A stretch of DNA of 57,194 nucleotides from an uncultured Bacteroidales bacterium (GTDB taxonomy: Bacteria > Bacteroidota > Bacteroidia > Bacteroidales > P3): assembly GCA_900314925.1 (NCBI GenBank), contig OMXC01000017.1, positions 1 to 57,194 on the forward strand, written 5' to 3'. Positions 25,934-34,272 of this stretch are shown here, piece after piece. A model generated the notes under the pieces. That model searched no databases and was not told the DNA's origin. It worked only from the letters and a program-made list of their open reading frames with translations. Each line of letters opens with the position of its first letter. Position 1 is the first letter of the stretch. A program made the translations under genes and the position numbers.

Positions 25934-26022
25934 GTTTAAGGTTTAAGGTTTAAGGTTTAAGGTTTAAGGATGAATGGTGAATGGTGAACGATGAATGATG
26001 AATTTTCATTTTTCACTTTTCA
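25934..26022 (-). repeat. Long 7-bp-period tract between glycosyltransferase and FKBP genes
   Basis: Read on the plus strand: five GGTTTAA units, then GGATGAA, two TGGTGAA, CGATGAA, TGATGAA, TTTTCAT and two TTTTCAC, all in one unbroken 7-bp register. On the minus strand the tract starts in the glycosyltransferase stop codon (TGA). It shows several different heptamers joined in phase. Confidence 0.92.
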
Positions 26023-27441
26023 CTTTCCCCGTCCTTGGATGATGATGATGACTGTGTAGAGGAGTATTTTGAGGTCGGTGGTGAGCGACATGTTGTCGAG
26101 GTAGAGGAGGTCGTAGCGGAGGCGCTCGACCATCTCGTCGACGTTGGAGGCGTAGCCGTAGCGCACTTGTCCCCATGATGTTATGCCGGGTTTGATGCGT
26201 TGCAGGAGTAGGTATTCGGGTGCGCGTTTCACTATCTGGTCGATGTAGAACTGCCGTTCGGGGCGCGGGCCGACGAGCGACATGGTGCCGCGGAGGACGT
26301 TGTAGAACTGCGGTATCTCGTCGAGGCGCACTTTGCGCATGAAGCGCCCGAAGGGTGTGATGCGTGGGTCGTTGTCTTTGGAGAGTGCGGGGCCTGCCTG
26401 CTCGGCGTCGACGTACATGGAGCGGAATTTGTGCATCTTGAAGGGGCGTCCGAGGTAGCCTATGCGTTCCTGTGCGTAGAAGACGGGGCCTGGCGAGGTG
26501 GCTTTGACGATGATGGCGGTGACGAGGTAGACGGGGGAGAGGATGATCATGGCGACGAGGGAGATGATTATGTCGAAGATGCGCTTGAGGGAGTATTGCC
26601 ACTCGGGCATGAGGCGGTTGTTGATGACGATGAACGGTGCGTGGAAGATGGAGTGCTGGTGTATGGCGCCGACGGAGATGTCGCGCGCGTCGGGCGTGAT
26701 CTTTATTATTATGTCGCCGCATGAGTTGATGGCGAGGAGTATCTCCTGAAGCCGGTCTTTCTGGTCGGGCTCCAGGGCCACGATGGCTTCTTCGATGCGC
26801 TGCTCCTTAGCTATCTTGCGCAGGTCGTCGAGGGTGCCGAGGGGCGGCATGATGGAGGTGAGGGGCGAGGGCTGCTGGCTTGATGAGGGGAGGTCGATGT
26901 AGCCTATGAAGAGGTTGCCGGAATAGGTCTCTTGGTTTTCGAGGTCGTTGTAGGTCTGCAGGGCGCGTGGGCCGGAGCCTATCATGACGGTGGGGAAGCC
27001 GAGCTGGCGGGAGTGTACGGCGCGGACGGTGTGCGACGTGATGATGAGGCGGGGGATGTAGGTGAGGGTGAAGTGGATGCCGAAAAGAAAGAGGAATGTG
27101 GCGTAGTAGTTGCGGTAGGTGCTGATGTGGTCGTCTACCAGAAGCAGGAAGAAGATGGCCACGACGCCGATGAGGGAGGCGAGGAGGGTGTCGAGCAGCT
27201 CGGTGAGGCGTGCACGGCGCAGTACGTTGCGGTAGGCGCCTTGTATGGTGTACAGCGACAGCCATCCTGCCGGCACGAGGATGAGCCCGAGCCAGAAGTT
27301 GCTGTCGTTGAATACGTCGGCCACGTCGCTGAAGCCGGTGTGTTCGAGCGCCACCTTGCGGAAGAGGAATAAGAGTCCCCAGGCAAGCATGGCGGAGAGG
27401 GTGTCGGCGATGATATATTTAGTGCGCTGTTTCTTTTCCAT
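26020..27441 (-). CDS. Polyprenyl glycosylphosphotransferase (WbaP/WcaJ-like)
   Basis: Transfers a sugar-1-phosphate onto undecaprenyl phosphate to start exopolysaccharide or O-chain synthesis. Four N-terminal transmembrane helices (about 8-125), a CoA-binding-like middle domain (about 145-265), then the bacterial sugar transferase domain (about 280-473) with 'KRIFDIIISLVAMIILSP', 'FYAQERIGYLGRPFKMHKFRSM', 'RKVRLDEIPQFYNVLRG' and 'SLVGPRPE'. The length (473) suits a full WcaJ-type enzyme. No other capsule genes are adjacent, so it may act with a distant cluster. Which sugar it transfers is unknown. Confidence 0.93.
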   Translation of the reverse strand: MEKKQRTKYIIADTLSAMLAWGLLFLFRKVALEHTGFSDVADVFNDSNFWLGLILVPAGWLSLYTIQGAYRNVLRRARLTELLDTLLASLIGVVAIFFLLLVDDHISTYRNYYATFLFLFGIHFTLTYIPRLIITSHTVRAVHSRQLGFPTVMIGSGPRALQTYNDLENQETYSGNLFIGYIDLPSSSQQPSPLTSIMPPLGTLDDLRKIAKEQRIEEAIVALEPDQKDRLQEILLAINSCGDIIIKITPDARDISVGAIHQHSIFHAPFIVINNRLMPEWQYSLKRIFDIIISLVAMIILSPVYLVTAIIVKATSPGPVFYAQERIGYLGRPFKMHKFRSMYVDAEQAGPALSKDNDPRITPFGRFMRKVRLDEIPQFYNVLRGTMSLVGPRPERQFYIDQIVKRAPEYLLLQRIKPGITSWGQVRYGYASNVDEMVERLRYDLLYLDNMSLTTDLKILLYTVIIIIQGRGK

Positions 27442-27448
27442 GACTGTG

Positions 27449-28396
27449 TTACAAGGAGATGCTGGTGGTTAATAGTTTTGCGTTGTCAATGTTGACAATG
27501 CCGCCTGTGCCGTCCTCGTTGACGGCCGAGAAGGAGAGGGTGAAGGTGTGAGGGTGGTTGAAGTAGGCCCAGGTGCGGCCCAGGTTGATATACATGTGGT
27601 GCCAGTGCGATATCGGGTTGATGGTCATGACGGAGACGCGGTCAGCCGCGGCGCCTTGCTGGCGGGAGGCGCGCATGTACAGTGATAGAGGGAGGTCGGT
27701 CTTGATGTCGAGTTCGAGGTATATGACTTTGCCCGGGTCGAGGACGACGAGGGTGTCGCTGAGCTCGAAGGTGACGATGGGCTGGTCCGGGGCTACCGTG
27801 AGGCGGCCGTAGCCGCTGCCGGTGCAGGCGCCGGAGGGGTCGTTGTCGACCCATTCGAGTGGTTCGTTGAAGCTTATGTGTGCGCGAGGGCGCTCGAAGG
27901 ACTCGAAGAGCTGTATGCTGTCGACCTGCGGATGCGGGCGGTAGGCTGTGGTGTCGGTGCCGAGGTGTAGCGTGTCGCCGGAGTGGAGTGTCGTGCTGTC
28001 GGCTGAGGTGAGGTGTATGGGACTGTAGAAAGTGTAGTAGGGTATAGCGCCTGAGATGCCGCTTTGCTCCACGGCGGGGTAGATGTCGATGTAGTCGGCC
28101 TTGCCGCTGTAGAGTACGGGTATTGTGAATGGTGTGCGGAAAAGGCCGATGGTGTCGACGCTGGAGCGCCCGGGGTAGTGCGCTACGACGTAGGCTGCGA
28201 CGATGTCGTGTGTGAAAAAGCCTTCGTTTGTGGTTATGGAAGGAGTGGCCTTGAGGGCGATGCCGTCGAGGTGCAGGAAAGCCGGGGCCACAAAATCGGT
28301 GTCCTTGCTGCAGGAGGCGAGGACGAGCGTTGCCAGCATGAGGAGGCTGGCTCTCGTGTATCGTTGTTTCACTATGTTTGCGACTATAAAACTCAT
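27449..28396 (-). CDS. Lipoprotein of unknown function
   Basis: Signal with basic n-region (KQRYTR), hydrophobic core and lipobox LVLASC, Cys about residue 29. The mature part (about 285 residues) is rich in Asp, Thr, Ser and Tyr with predicted beta strands; two halves are suggested, a first of about 30-165 and a second about 170-315 resembling a beta-sandwich (FEPLEWVDND-like start, 'VIYLELDIKTDLPLSLYMRA', 'HHMYINLGRTW'). I do not recognise the family. It starts an operon with the glycosylphosphotransferase (7-bp gap) and may work in envelope polysaccharide display, by context only. Confidence 0.7.
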   Translation of the reverse strand: MSFIVANIVKQRYTRASLLMLATLVLASCSKDTDFVAPAFLHLDGIALKATPSITTNEGFFTHDIVAAYVVAHYPGRSSVDTIGLFRTPFTIPVLYSGKADYIDIYPAVEQSGISGAIPYYTFYSPIHLTSADSTTLHSGDTLHLGTDTTAYRPHPQVDSIQLFESFERPRAHISFNEPLEWVDNDPSGACTGSGYGRLTVAPDQPIVTFELSDTLVVLDPGKVIYLELDIKTDLPLSLYMRASRQQGAAADRVSVMTINPISHWHHMYINLGRTWAYFNHPHTFTLSFSAVNEDGTGGIVNIDNAKLLTTSISL

Positions 28397-28410
28397 ATAT
28401 TAACGGCGGT

Positions 28411-28430
28411 GTGAATAAATTATTATTCAC
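28411..28430. promoter_or_regulatory. Perfect palindrome between divergent genes
   Basis: Arms GTGAATAA and TTATTCAC separated by ATTA, centred in the 88-bp gap between the lipoprotein gene and the GHKL ATPase gene. It is a candidate operator for either, or possibly for both. It lies about 20 bp upstream of the -7 box on the plus strand. Confidence 0.45.
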
Positions 28431-28447
28431 GAATGAAAAATAATGCG

Positions 28448-28455
28448 TATTTTTG
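28448..28455 (+). promoter_or_regulatory. -7 element of the GHKL ATPase-phosphoesterase-phoH-ispE operon
   Basis: TATTTTTG, 29 nt upstream of the ATG at 28485. The palindrome at 28411-28430 covers the expected -33 position. Confidence 0.65.
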
Positions 28456-28484
28456 CAGTCGCAAACCGATAAAATACAGGTACG

Positions 28485-29033
28485 ATGAAAGAGTTGGCGA
28501 TGCATGTGTACGACTTGATGGAGAATTCCACGGCGGCGAATGCAAAGGATGTAAAACTGACTATTGTGGACAGTCTTAAAGACAATGACTTCCACTTTAC
28601 GATAGAGGACAACGGCAAGGGTATGAGCCCCGAGTTCCTTGCCAAGGTGACGGATCCGTACACCACCTCGCGCACCACACGCAAGGTGGGGCTTGGTCTG
28701 CCGCTGATCAAGATGAACACCGAGAAGTGCGGTGGCGGCATGAAGCTCACCTCCGAGGTGGGGGTCGGCACACGGCTTGAGTTCTGGTTCGAGCACAACA
28801 ACTGGGACCGTCCGCCGATGGGCGACCTGCCAGGCACGCTGGTGATGCTCCTCTCGGCCCACGAGGACATCCATTTTGTCATCACCTACCGCACCGACGA
28901 GGGTGAGTTCGTGCTCGACACCGACGAGCTGAAGGAGGCTCTGGACGGCATGTCGATGAACGACATACACATAATCAACTACCTCAAGGAGATGATCTCC
29001 GAGAACTTAAAAGAGATAAAGGCCAACGAATGA
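28485..29033 (+). CDS. Stand-alone GHKL (HATPase_c) ATP-binding protein
   Basis: 182 residues with the Bergerat fold motifs: N box 'ENSTAANAK' (about 13-21), G1 'DNGKGM' (about 43-48) and G2 'GLGLPL' (about 69-74). There is no HisKA dimerisation domain, membrane segment or receiver, so it is not an ordinary sensor kinase. It could be an anti-sigma-type kinase or an ATP-dependent regulator. The C-terminal 80 residues are not recognised. Its stop overlaps the phosphoesterase start (ATGA), indicating translational coupling. Confidence 0.82.
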   Translation: MKELAMHVYDLMENSTAANAKDVKLTIVDSLKDNDFHFTIEDNGKGMSPEFLAKVTDPYTTSRTTRKVGLGLPLIKMNTEKCGGGMKLTSEVGVGTRLEFWFEHNNWDRPPMGDLPGTLVMLLSAHEDIHFVITYRTDEGEFVLDTDELKEALDGMSMNDIHIINYLKEMISENLKEIKANE

Positions 29034-29527
29034 AGCGCATCGGGGTTCTGAGTGACACTCACGGCACGCTGCCCAAGCAGGTGTATGCCTTCTTCAGGGA
29101 CTGCGACGAGCTGTGGCACGCCGGCGACATAGGCCCCGGTGTGCTGGAGGAGCTCCGGGCCTGGAAGCCTGTGCGTGCCGTGTGGGGCAACTGCGACAAC
29201 TTCAGCCTGCACTACGAGCTTGAGGAGCGCGCCTTCTTCGAGGTGGAAGGCCAGCGGGTGCTGATGATGCACATCGGCGGCTGGCCCGGACACTACCCCT
29301 ACGAGCTGCGCCGCACGCTGGAGCTGGCCAAGCCCGACATATTTGTCTGTGGCCACAGCCACATACTGAAGGTGATGTACGACAAGGACTACAACTTCCT
29401 TCACATCAACCCTGGCGCCGCAGGCAGACAGGGCTTTCACAAAGTGGGCACACTGGTGCGCTTTGTGCTGAAGCCCGAACCGGCAAATCTTGAGATAATG
29501 GATTTCCCTAAAATACCAAACGAATGA
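29030..29527 (+). CDS. YfcE-family metallophosphoesterase
   Basis: A calcineurin-like phosphodiesterase of 165 residues. Metal ligands appear in 'SDTHG' (D9, H11), 'HAGDIG', 'GNCD', 'HIGG' and 'CGHSHI', followed by 'NPGAAG'. YfcE proteins hydrolyse phosphodiesters in vitro; the natural substrate is uncertain. It overlaps its neighbours by 4 bp on both sides. Confidence 0.93.
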   Translation: MKRIGVLSDTHGTLPKQVYAFFRDCDELWHAGDIGPGVLEELRAWKPVRAVWGNCDNFSLHYELEERAFFEVEGQRVLMMHIGGWPGHYPYELRRTLELAKPDIFVCGHSHILKVMYDKDYNFLHINPGAAGRQGFHKVGTLVRFVLKPEPANLEIMDFPKIPNE

Positions 29528-30486
29528 ACGAACCGTCCATAGAGAGAATCTTTTCATTAGAGGAAATAGACTATGCCCGCTTCTGGGGGCAGAACGACAA
29601 GCTGCTTGAGTTTGTGAGGCTGCTCTTCCCCAAGCTGAAGCTCATAGTGCGTGGCGACATGCTGAAAGCCATAGGCAGCGAGGAAGACATCGCCTGGTTC
29701 GACGGCAAGCTGCAGGCCATGATGACCTACTATGACAAGTTCGGCCGCCTGACGGAGAACGCCATCATGGGCATCATGGAGAGTGGCGGCGGCAGCCCCG
29801 AGGCGGAGGTGAGCGACGAGGTGCTGGTGCATGGCCGCAACGGCCTCCTCATCAAAGCCCGCACCCCCAACCAGCAACGCCTCGTGCGCGCCGTCTACGA
29901 CCACGACATGGTCTTCGCCATAGGCCCTGCAGGTACCGGCAAGACCTACACCGCTGTGGCAATGGCCGTTCGCGCTTTGAAGAACAAGGAGATACGCCGC
30001 ATCATACTGACACGCCCCGCCGTGGAGGCCGGCGAGAATCTGGGTTTCCTGCCGGGAGACTTGCGCGACAAACTCGACCCCTACCTGCAGCCTCTCTATG
30101 ACGCCTTGCGCGACATGATCCCGCAGCAGAAGCTGCTCTCCTACTGGGAGGACAACACAATAGAGATTGCGCCGCTGGCATTCATGCGCGGCCGCACGCT
30201 TGACAATGCCTTCGTCATCCTCGACGAGGCGCAGAACGCCACCAGTGCACAGCTCAAGATGTTCCTCACCCGTATGGGCCGCAACGCCAAGTTCGTCATC
30301 ACCGGCGACCTCACCCAGGTGGACCTCCCGCGCCACCAGCAGAGCGGCCTGCTACAGGCTGTCAACATCCTCAAGGACGTGAAGGGTATAGAAGTGATAC
30401 AGCTCGACAACAGCGACGTCATCCGCCACCGTCTGGTAACCGATATTATCCGTGCCTATGACAACCTACCCAAACTGCAAGATTAA
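29524..30486 (+). CDS. phoH: PhoH-family ATPase
   Basis: An RNA-associated P-loop ATPase of 320 residues. Residues about 1-105 form the usual PhoH N-terminal region; Walker A GPAGTGKT is at about 136-143, Walker B 'FVILDEAQNAT', and 'GDLTQVDLP' follows. 'LTRPAVEAGENLGFLPGDL' is characteristic. PhoH2-like toxin fusions (PIN domain) are absent. The 3' end overlaps ispE by 29 bp. Confidence 0.95.
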   Translation: MNEPSIERIFSLEEIDYARFWGQNDKLLEFVRLLFPKLKLIVRGDMLKAIGSEEDIAWFDGKLQAMMTYYDKFGRLTENAIMGIMESGGGSPEAEVSDEVLVHGRNGLLIKARTPNQQRLVRAVYDHDMVFAIGPAGTGKTYTAVAMAVRALKNKEIRRIILTRPAVEAGENLGFLPGDLRDKLDPYLQPLYDALRDMIPQQKLLSYWEDNTIEIAPLAFMRGRTLDNAFVILDEAQNATSAQLKMFLTRMGRNAKFVITGDLTQVDLPRHQQSGLLQAVNILKDVKGIEVIQLDNSDVIRHRLVTDIIRAYDNLPKLQD

Positions 30487-31234
30487 CCTCGGCCTGCATG
30501 TCGTCGGCAAGCGCCCTGACGGCTACCATAATTTAGAAACGGTGTTTCTGCCGGTCGCCGACCTCTGCGACGAGCTGGAGATATTGCCCGCTGCCGAGGA
30601 CCAGCAGCCTGCCATCAGACAGGAAGGTATCGTCCTCGACAACGCCCCCGGCGACAACCTCTGTGTCAAAGCCTGGCAGTTGCTGCACGAGGAGTTCGCC
30701 ATACCGGCCGTAAGCATCCGCCTCAAGAAGAACATCCCCTTCGGCGCCGGCCTCGGCGGTGGCAGCAGCGATGCTGCCTTCACGCTGAAGATGCTCAACG
30801 AGATGTTCTCCCTCGGCCTCGACGCACAGGCCCTCGAACGCCGCGCCGCCAAGCTCGGCGCCGACTGTGCTTTCTTTGTCCGTAACCGTGCCGCCTATGC
30901 AACGGGTATCGGCGACGAGCTCGAGCCCATAGAGATAGACATGTCGCCCTACAGCGTTGTGATAGAGATTCCCGCCGGCGAGCATGTGAATACCAAAGAG
31001 GCTTACCAGGGCTTGAACAGAGACCTCTTCGGCCAGCCGCGCCCCGACCTGCGCGCGGCCGTCAGGCGCCCCGTCGGAGAGTGGCGCCCCCTCGTCGACA
31101 ACGACTTTGAGGCCTCCGTCTTCCCGTCGCATCCCGCCATTGCGGCACTCAAAGAAGACATGTACGCACGCGGTGCACTCTATGCTTCCATGTCTGGTTC
31201 CGGCGCCGCAGTCTTCGGCATCTTCAGCAAATAA
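30458..31234 (+). CDS. ispE: 4-diphosphocytidyl-2-C-methyl-D-erythritol kinase
   Basis: The fourth step of the MEP isoprenoid pathway, a GHMP-superfamily kinase. 'YPNCKINLGLHVVGKRPDGYH' opens the protein and 'FGAGLGGGSSDAAF' (about 93-106) is the GHMP glycine-rich loop; 'GSGAAVFGIF' ends it. I use the ATG at 30458 (MTTYPNCK) rather than GTG at 30452. Length is 258 residues. The overlap with phoH is unusual in size but the frame is clear. Confidence 0.95.
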   Translation: MTTYPNCKINLGLHVVGKRPDGYHNLETVFLPVADLCDELEILPAAEDQQPAIRQEGIVLDNAPGDNLCVKAWQLLHEEFAIPAVSIRLKKNIPFGAGLGGGSSDAAFTLKMLNEMFSLGLDAQALERRAAKLGADCAFFVRNRAAYATGIGDELEPIEIDMSPYSVVIEIPAGEHVNTKEAYQGLNRDLFGQPRPDLRAAVRRPVGEWRPLVDNDFEASVFPSHPAIAALKEDMYARGALYASMSGSGAAVFGIFSK

Positions 31235-31235
31235 A

Positions 31236-31267
31236 TTTGGCCACATCAAATAAAGTTAGTACTTTTG
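31236..31267 (+). promoter_or_regulatory. Promoter of fba
   Basis: TTTG at 31236-31239, 20 bp, then TACTTTTG at 31260-31267. It lies 36 nt before the fba start. Confidence 0.85.
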
Positions 31268-31303
31268 CAAAATCAATTCAACAATAAATAAAACAACAAC
31301 AAT

Positions 31304-32302
31304 ATGGTAGACTACAAGAAAATAGGCCTTGTGAACACCCGCGATATGTTCAAGAAGGCTGTCAACGGCGGCTATGCCATCCCCGCCTTCAACTTCAACA
31401 ACATGGAGCAGATGCAGGCCATCATCATGGCTGCCGTCGAGACCAAGAGCCCTGTCATCCTGCAGGTCAGCAAGGGTGCACGCGAGTATGCCAACCCCAC
31501 GCTGCTGCGCTACATGGCCGAAGGTGCCGTGGAGTATGCCAAGGAGCTCGGCTGCCCCAACCCGCAGATCGTGCTGCACCTCGACCACGGCGACAGCTTC
31601 GAGACCTGCAAGTCATGCATCGACATGGGCTTCTCCAGCGTGATGTACGACGGCAGCGCCCTGCCTTATGAGGAGAACATCCGCATCTCCCGCCAGGTTG
31701 TGGAGTATGCCCACAAGTACGACGTCACCGTCGAGTGCGAGCTCGGCGTGCTGGCCGGCGTAGAGGACGAGGTGGCCTCCGAGGTGAGCCACTACACCAA
31801 GCCCGAGGAGGTCATCGACTTCGCCACCCGCACCGGCTGCGACTCCCTCGCCATCAGCATCGGCACCAGCCACGGCGCCTACAAGTTCAAGCCCGAGCAG
31901 TGCACCGTCGACCCGCAGACGGGCCGCCTCGTGCCTCCTCCCTTGGCCTTCAATGTCCTTGAGGCCATCGAGAAGAAGCTCCCCGGCTTCCCCATCGTCC
32001 TCCACGGCTCCAGCTCCGTGCCACAGGACGAGGTGGACACCATCAATGCCTACGGTGGCGCCCTCAAGGCAGCTGTCGGCATCCCCGAGGAGCAGCTCCG
32101 CAAGGCCGCCAAGAGCGCCGTCTGCAAGATCAACATCGACAGCGACTCCCGCCTGGCAATGACTGCCGCCATCCGCAAGCACCTGGCCGAGCATCCCGAC
32201 CACTTCGACCCGCGCCAGTACCTCAAGCCCGCCCGCGAGAGCATGAAGAAGATGTACATCCACAAGATCGTCAACGTCCTCGGCTCCAACGACAAGCTCT
32301 GA
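31304..32302 (+). CDS. fba: Class II fructose-bisphosphate aldolase
   Basis: Zinc-dependent aldol cleavage of fructose-1,6-bisphosphate in glycolysis and gluconeogenesis. 'AFNFNNMEQMQAI', 'HLDHGDSFE' (zinc His and catalytic Asp), 'ECELGVLAGVEDEV', 'SIGTSHGAYKF' and 'LHGSSSVP' are the family motifs. Length is 332 residues. The gene stands alone with its own promoter and terminator. Codon use looks strongly biased towards C-ending codons, as expected for a highly expressed gene. Confidence 0.97.
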   Translation: MVDYKKIGLVNTRDMFKKAVNGGYAIPAFNFNNMEQMQAIIMAAVETKSPVILQVSKGAREYANPTLLRYMAEGAVEYAKELGCPNPQIVLHLDHGDSFETCKSCIDMGFSSVMYDGSALPYEENIRISRQVVEYAHKYDVTVECELGVLAGVEDEVASEVSHYTKPEEVIDFATRTGCDSLAISIGTSHGAYKFKPEQCTVDPQTGRLVPPPLAFNVLEAIEKKLPGFPIVLHGSSSVPQDEVDTINAYGGALKAAVGIPEEQLRKAAKSAVCKINIDSDSRLAMTAAIRKHLAEHPDHFDPRQYLKPARESMKKMYIHKIVNVLGSNDKL

Positions 32303-32320
32303 GTGCCGCAATCAACAACA

Positions 32321-32353
32321 AGAAAGGCTCCACAACCGTGGAGCCTTTCTTTG
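32321..32353 (+). terminator. Terminator of fba
   Basis: Arms AGAAAGGCTCCAC and GTGGAGCCTTTCT with an AACC loop, then TTG. On the minus strand it could also serve sppA, which ends at 32381. Confidence 0.85.
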
Positions 32354-32380
32354 TTATCCGTAATTCTGCAGATTCATATT

Positions 32381-34198
32381 TCACCATTCGCAGATCACGT
32401 ACGGCAGTCTGGCCTGCAGTCCTTCGGCCGTGGTGACATACTCGATGTCTTTCTCCAGGCGCGAGAGGGCTTTGATGTCCTTCTGTGAGGCTTTCCAGCG
32501 CAGCGCCATGCGCATCTTGGCCATGAGCGACAGGTCGTCGTCCTGCCCCTCGCCGAAGAGTTCGGTCAGCTGTGTCCATGTGTCCTTCTCCTCGGGGTAT
32601 TCCTTGACCTTGTAGCTGTCGAGGCCGGCCTTCTCGGCGGCGATGCTTACGGCCAGGTCTATGCCGCCCAGTGTGTCGACAAGGCCTATGCCCAGTGCGT
32701 CGGCACCCGTCCACACGCGTCCGCGCGCTATCTTGTGCACCTCGTCGTAGCTCATGTGGCGTCCTTCGGCCACGCGGCCCACGAACACCTTGTAGAAGTC
32801 CTCCACGTTGCGCGTCCACAATGCCTTCATCGTCGGCGACAGCGGCTGCACGAGGCTCATCCCCGTGGCGTTGCGGTTGGTGCACACGGTGTCGGTGTGC
32901 AGGCCGAGCTTCTGGTTCATCAGCTTGCCGAGGTTGGGTATGGTGCCGAACACGCCTATGGAGCCCGTGATGGTGGTGGGCTGCGCCACGATGACGTCGG
33001 CCATGCAGCTCATCTCGTAGCCTGCGCTGGCCGCCAGGTCGCCCATGCTCACTATGACGGGCTTCTTGGCCTTGGCGGCTATGACGGCGTGCGTCATGCT
33101 CTCGCTGGCCGTGGCCTGTCCGCCGGGCGAGTTGACGCGCAGCACTATGGCCTTCACGTCGTCGTCCTTGGCGGCCTGTTTCAGGGCCTTGACGATGTCG
33201 TCGCCGTAGACGCCCTCGTCGAAGCCCTTGGCCGAACCGTCGACGACGTTGCCCTCGGCGTAGATGACCGCTATGGCGTCCTTGGCCTTGTTGGGCTTGT
33301 CCTTGACTTTCTCAGCATATTTCTCCACGCTCAGCAGCTGCTTGCCGCCGTGCTCTTCCTTGAGCATCTGCTTCACGTCCTCCTCGAAGCAGAGGGTGTC
33401 CACCAGGCGCTGCCGGCGGGCCCCGTCGGCGAAGAGGCCGCTGAGGTCGTCGGCTATGGCGTTGAGCTCGGCCACCTCCATGCCGCGGCTGGCGGCAATC
33501 TGGGCCGTGGCCGTGCGCCAGATGCTGCCTATGTAGGCGCGTATCTGCTCGCGGTTGGCGTCGCTCATGTTGGTGCGGGTGTACACCTCACCGGCGCTCT
33601 TGTAGGAGCAGCTCTCGGGCCTGATGAGCTGCATCTCCACGCCGAGCTTGTCAAGCAGGTCCTTGTAGTACATCACCTGGCCGCCCATGCCGCGGAAGTC
33701 CAGCATGCCGCTGGGGTGCAGGCACACCTTGTCGGCCACCGAAGCCGCGTAGTAGCCGCTCTGCGAGTAGGCCGTGGCGTAGGCCACGATGGGCTTGCCG
33801 CTCTCCTTGAAGGCCTGCAGGGCGTCGCGCAGCTCGGTCATCGAGCCCCAGCTGACGGCGCTGGCGCCCGGGTCGGTGAGGTAGAGCGCTGTGATGCGCT
33901 CGTCGGCGGCCGCCGCCTTGATGGCGTGCACGGCGTCGATGAGGCCCACGCTCTTGCCCTCGCCCAGCGACATCGTGAGGCTGCTGCCCGTGCGGTCGCC
34001 GCTGATCTTGCCGAGGTCTACCTTCAGCACAGTGTTGTCTCTCACGAGGACGCTGCTCTTGCTGTCCATCTTGCTCAGCGACACCACCATGGATATCATC
34101 ATAATAAGCATCAGCAGTCCGCTGACCACCGACACAATCACCACGCCCAGCGCGCTGGCCAGCATGGTGGCTCCGAAACTTAACGGTTTTCTTTCCAT
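32381..34198 (-). CDS. sppA: Signal peptide peptidase SppA (long form)
   Basis: An inner-membrane protease that degrades cleaved signal peptides. One N-terminal helix (about 12-37) precedes two S49 domains. The Ser-Lys dyad is S391 (DLAASAGYEM) and K200 (RPESCSYKSAGE), comparable with E. coli S409/K209. Length 605 fits the 67-kDa type. It is downstream of tex with a 7-bp-period spacer. Confidence 0.95.
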   Translation of the reverse strand: MERKPLSFGATMLASALGVVIVSVVSGLLMLIMMISMVVSLSKMDSKSSVLVRDNTVLKVDLGKISGDRTGSSLTMSLGEGKSVGLIDAVHAIKAAAADERITALYLTDPGASAVSWGSMTELRDALQAFKESGKPIVAYATAYSQSGYYAASVADKVCLHPSGMLDFRGMGGQVMYYKDLLDKLGVEMQLIRPESCSYKSAGEVYTRTNMSDANREQIRAYIGSIWRTATAQIAASRGMEVAELNAIADDLSGLFADGARRQRLVDTLCFEEDVKQMLKEEHGGKQLLSVEKYAEKVKDKPNKAKDAIAVIYAEGNVVDGSAKGFDEGVYGDDIVKALKQAAKDDDVKAIVLRVNSPGGQATASESMTHAVIAAKAKKPVIVSMGDLAASAGYEMSCMADVIVAQPTTITGSIGVFGTIPNLGKLMNQKLGLHTDTVCTNRNATGMSLVQPLSPTMKALWTRNVEDFYKVFVGRVAEGRHMSYDEVHKIARGRVWTGADALGIGLVDTLGGIDLAVSIAAEKAGLDSYKVKEYPEEKDTWTQLTELFGEGQDDDLSLMAKMRMALRWKASQKDIKALSRLEKDIEYVTTAEGLQARLPYVICEW

Positions 34199-34230
34199 CT
34201 GTTGTATGTTTTGTTATTGTGTTCTTGTTA

Positions 34231-34272
34231 AATCTTAAAACTCAAAACTCATAACTCAAAACTCATAACTCA
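34231..34272 (-). repeat. 7-bp-period spacer between tex and sppA
   Basis: Units CTCAAAA, CTCATAA and CTTAAAA in a 7-bp register. On the minus strand the tract begins with the tex stop codon TGA (TGAGTTATGAGTTTTGAG). Confidence 0.88.
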
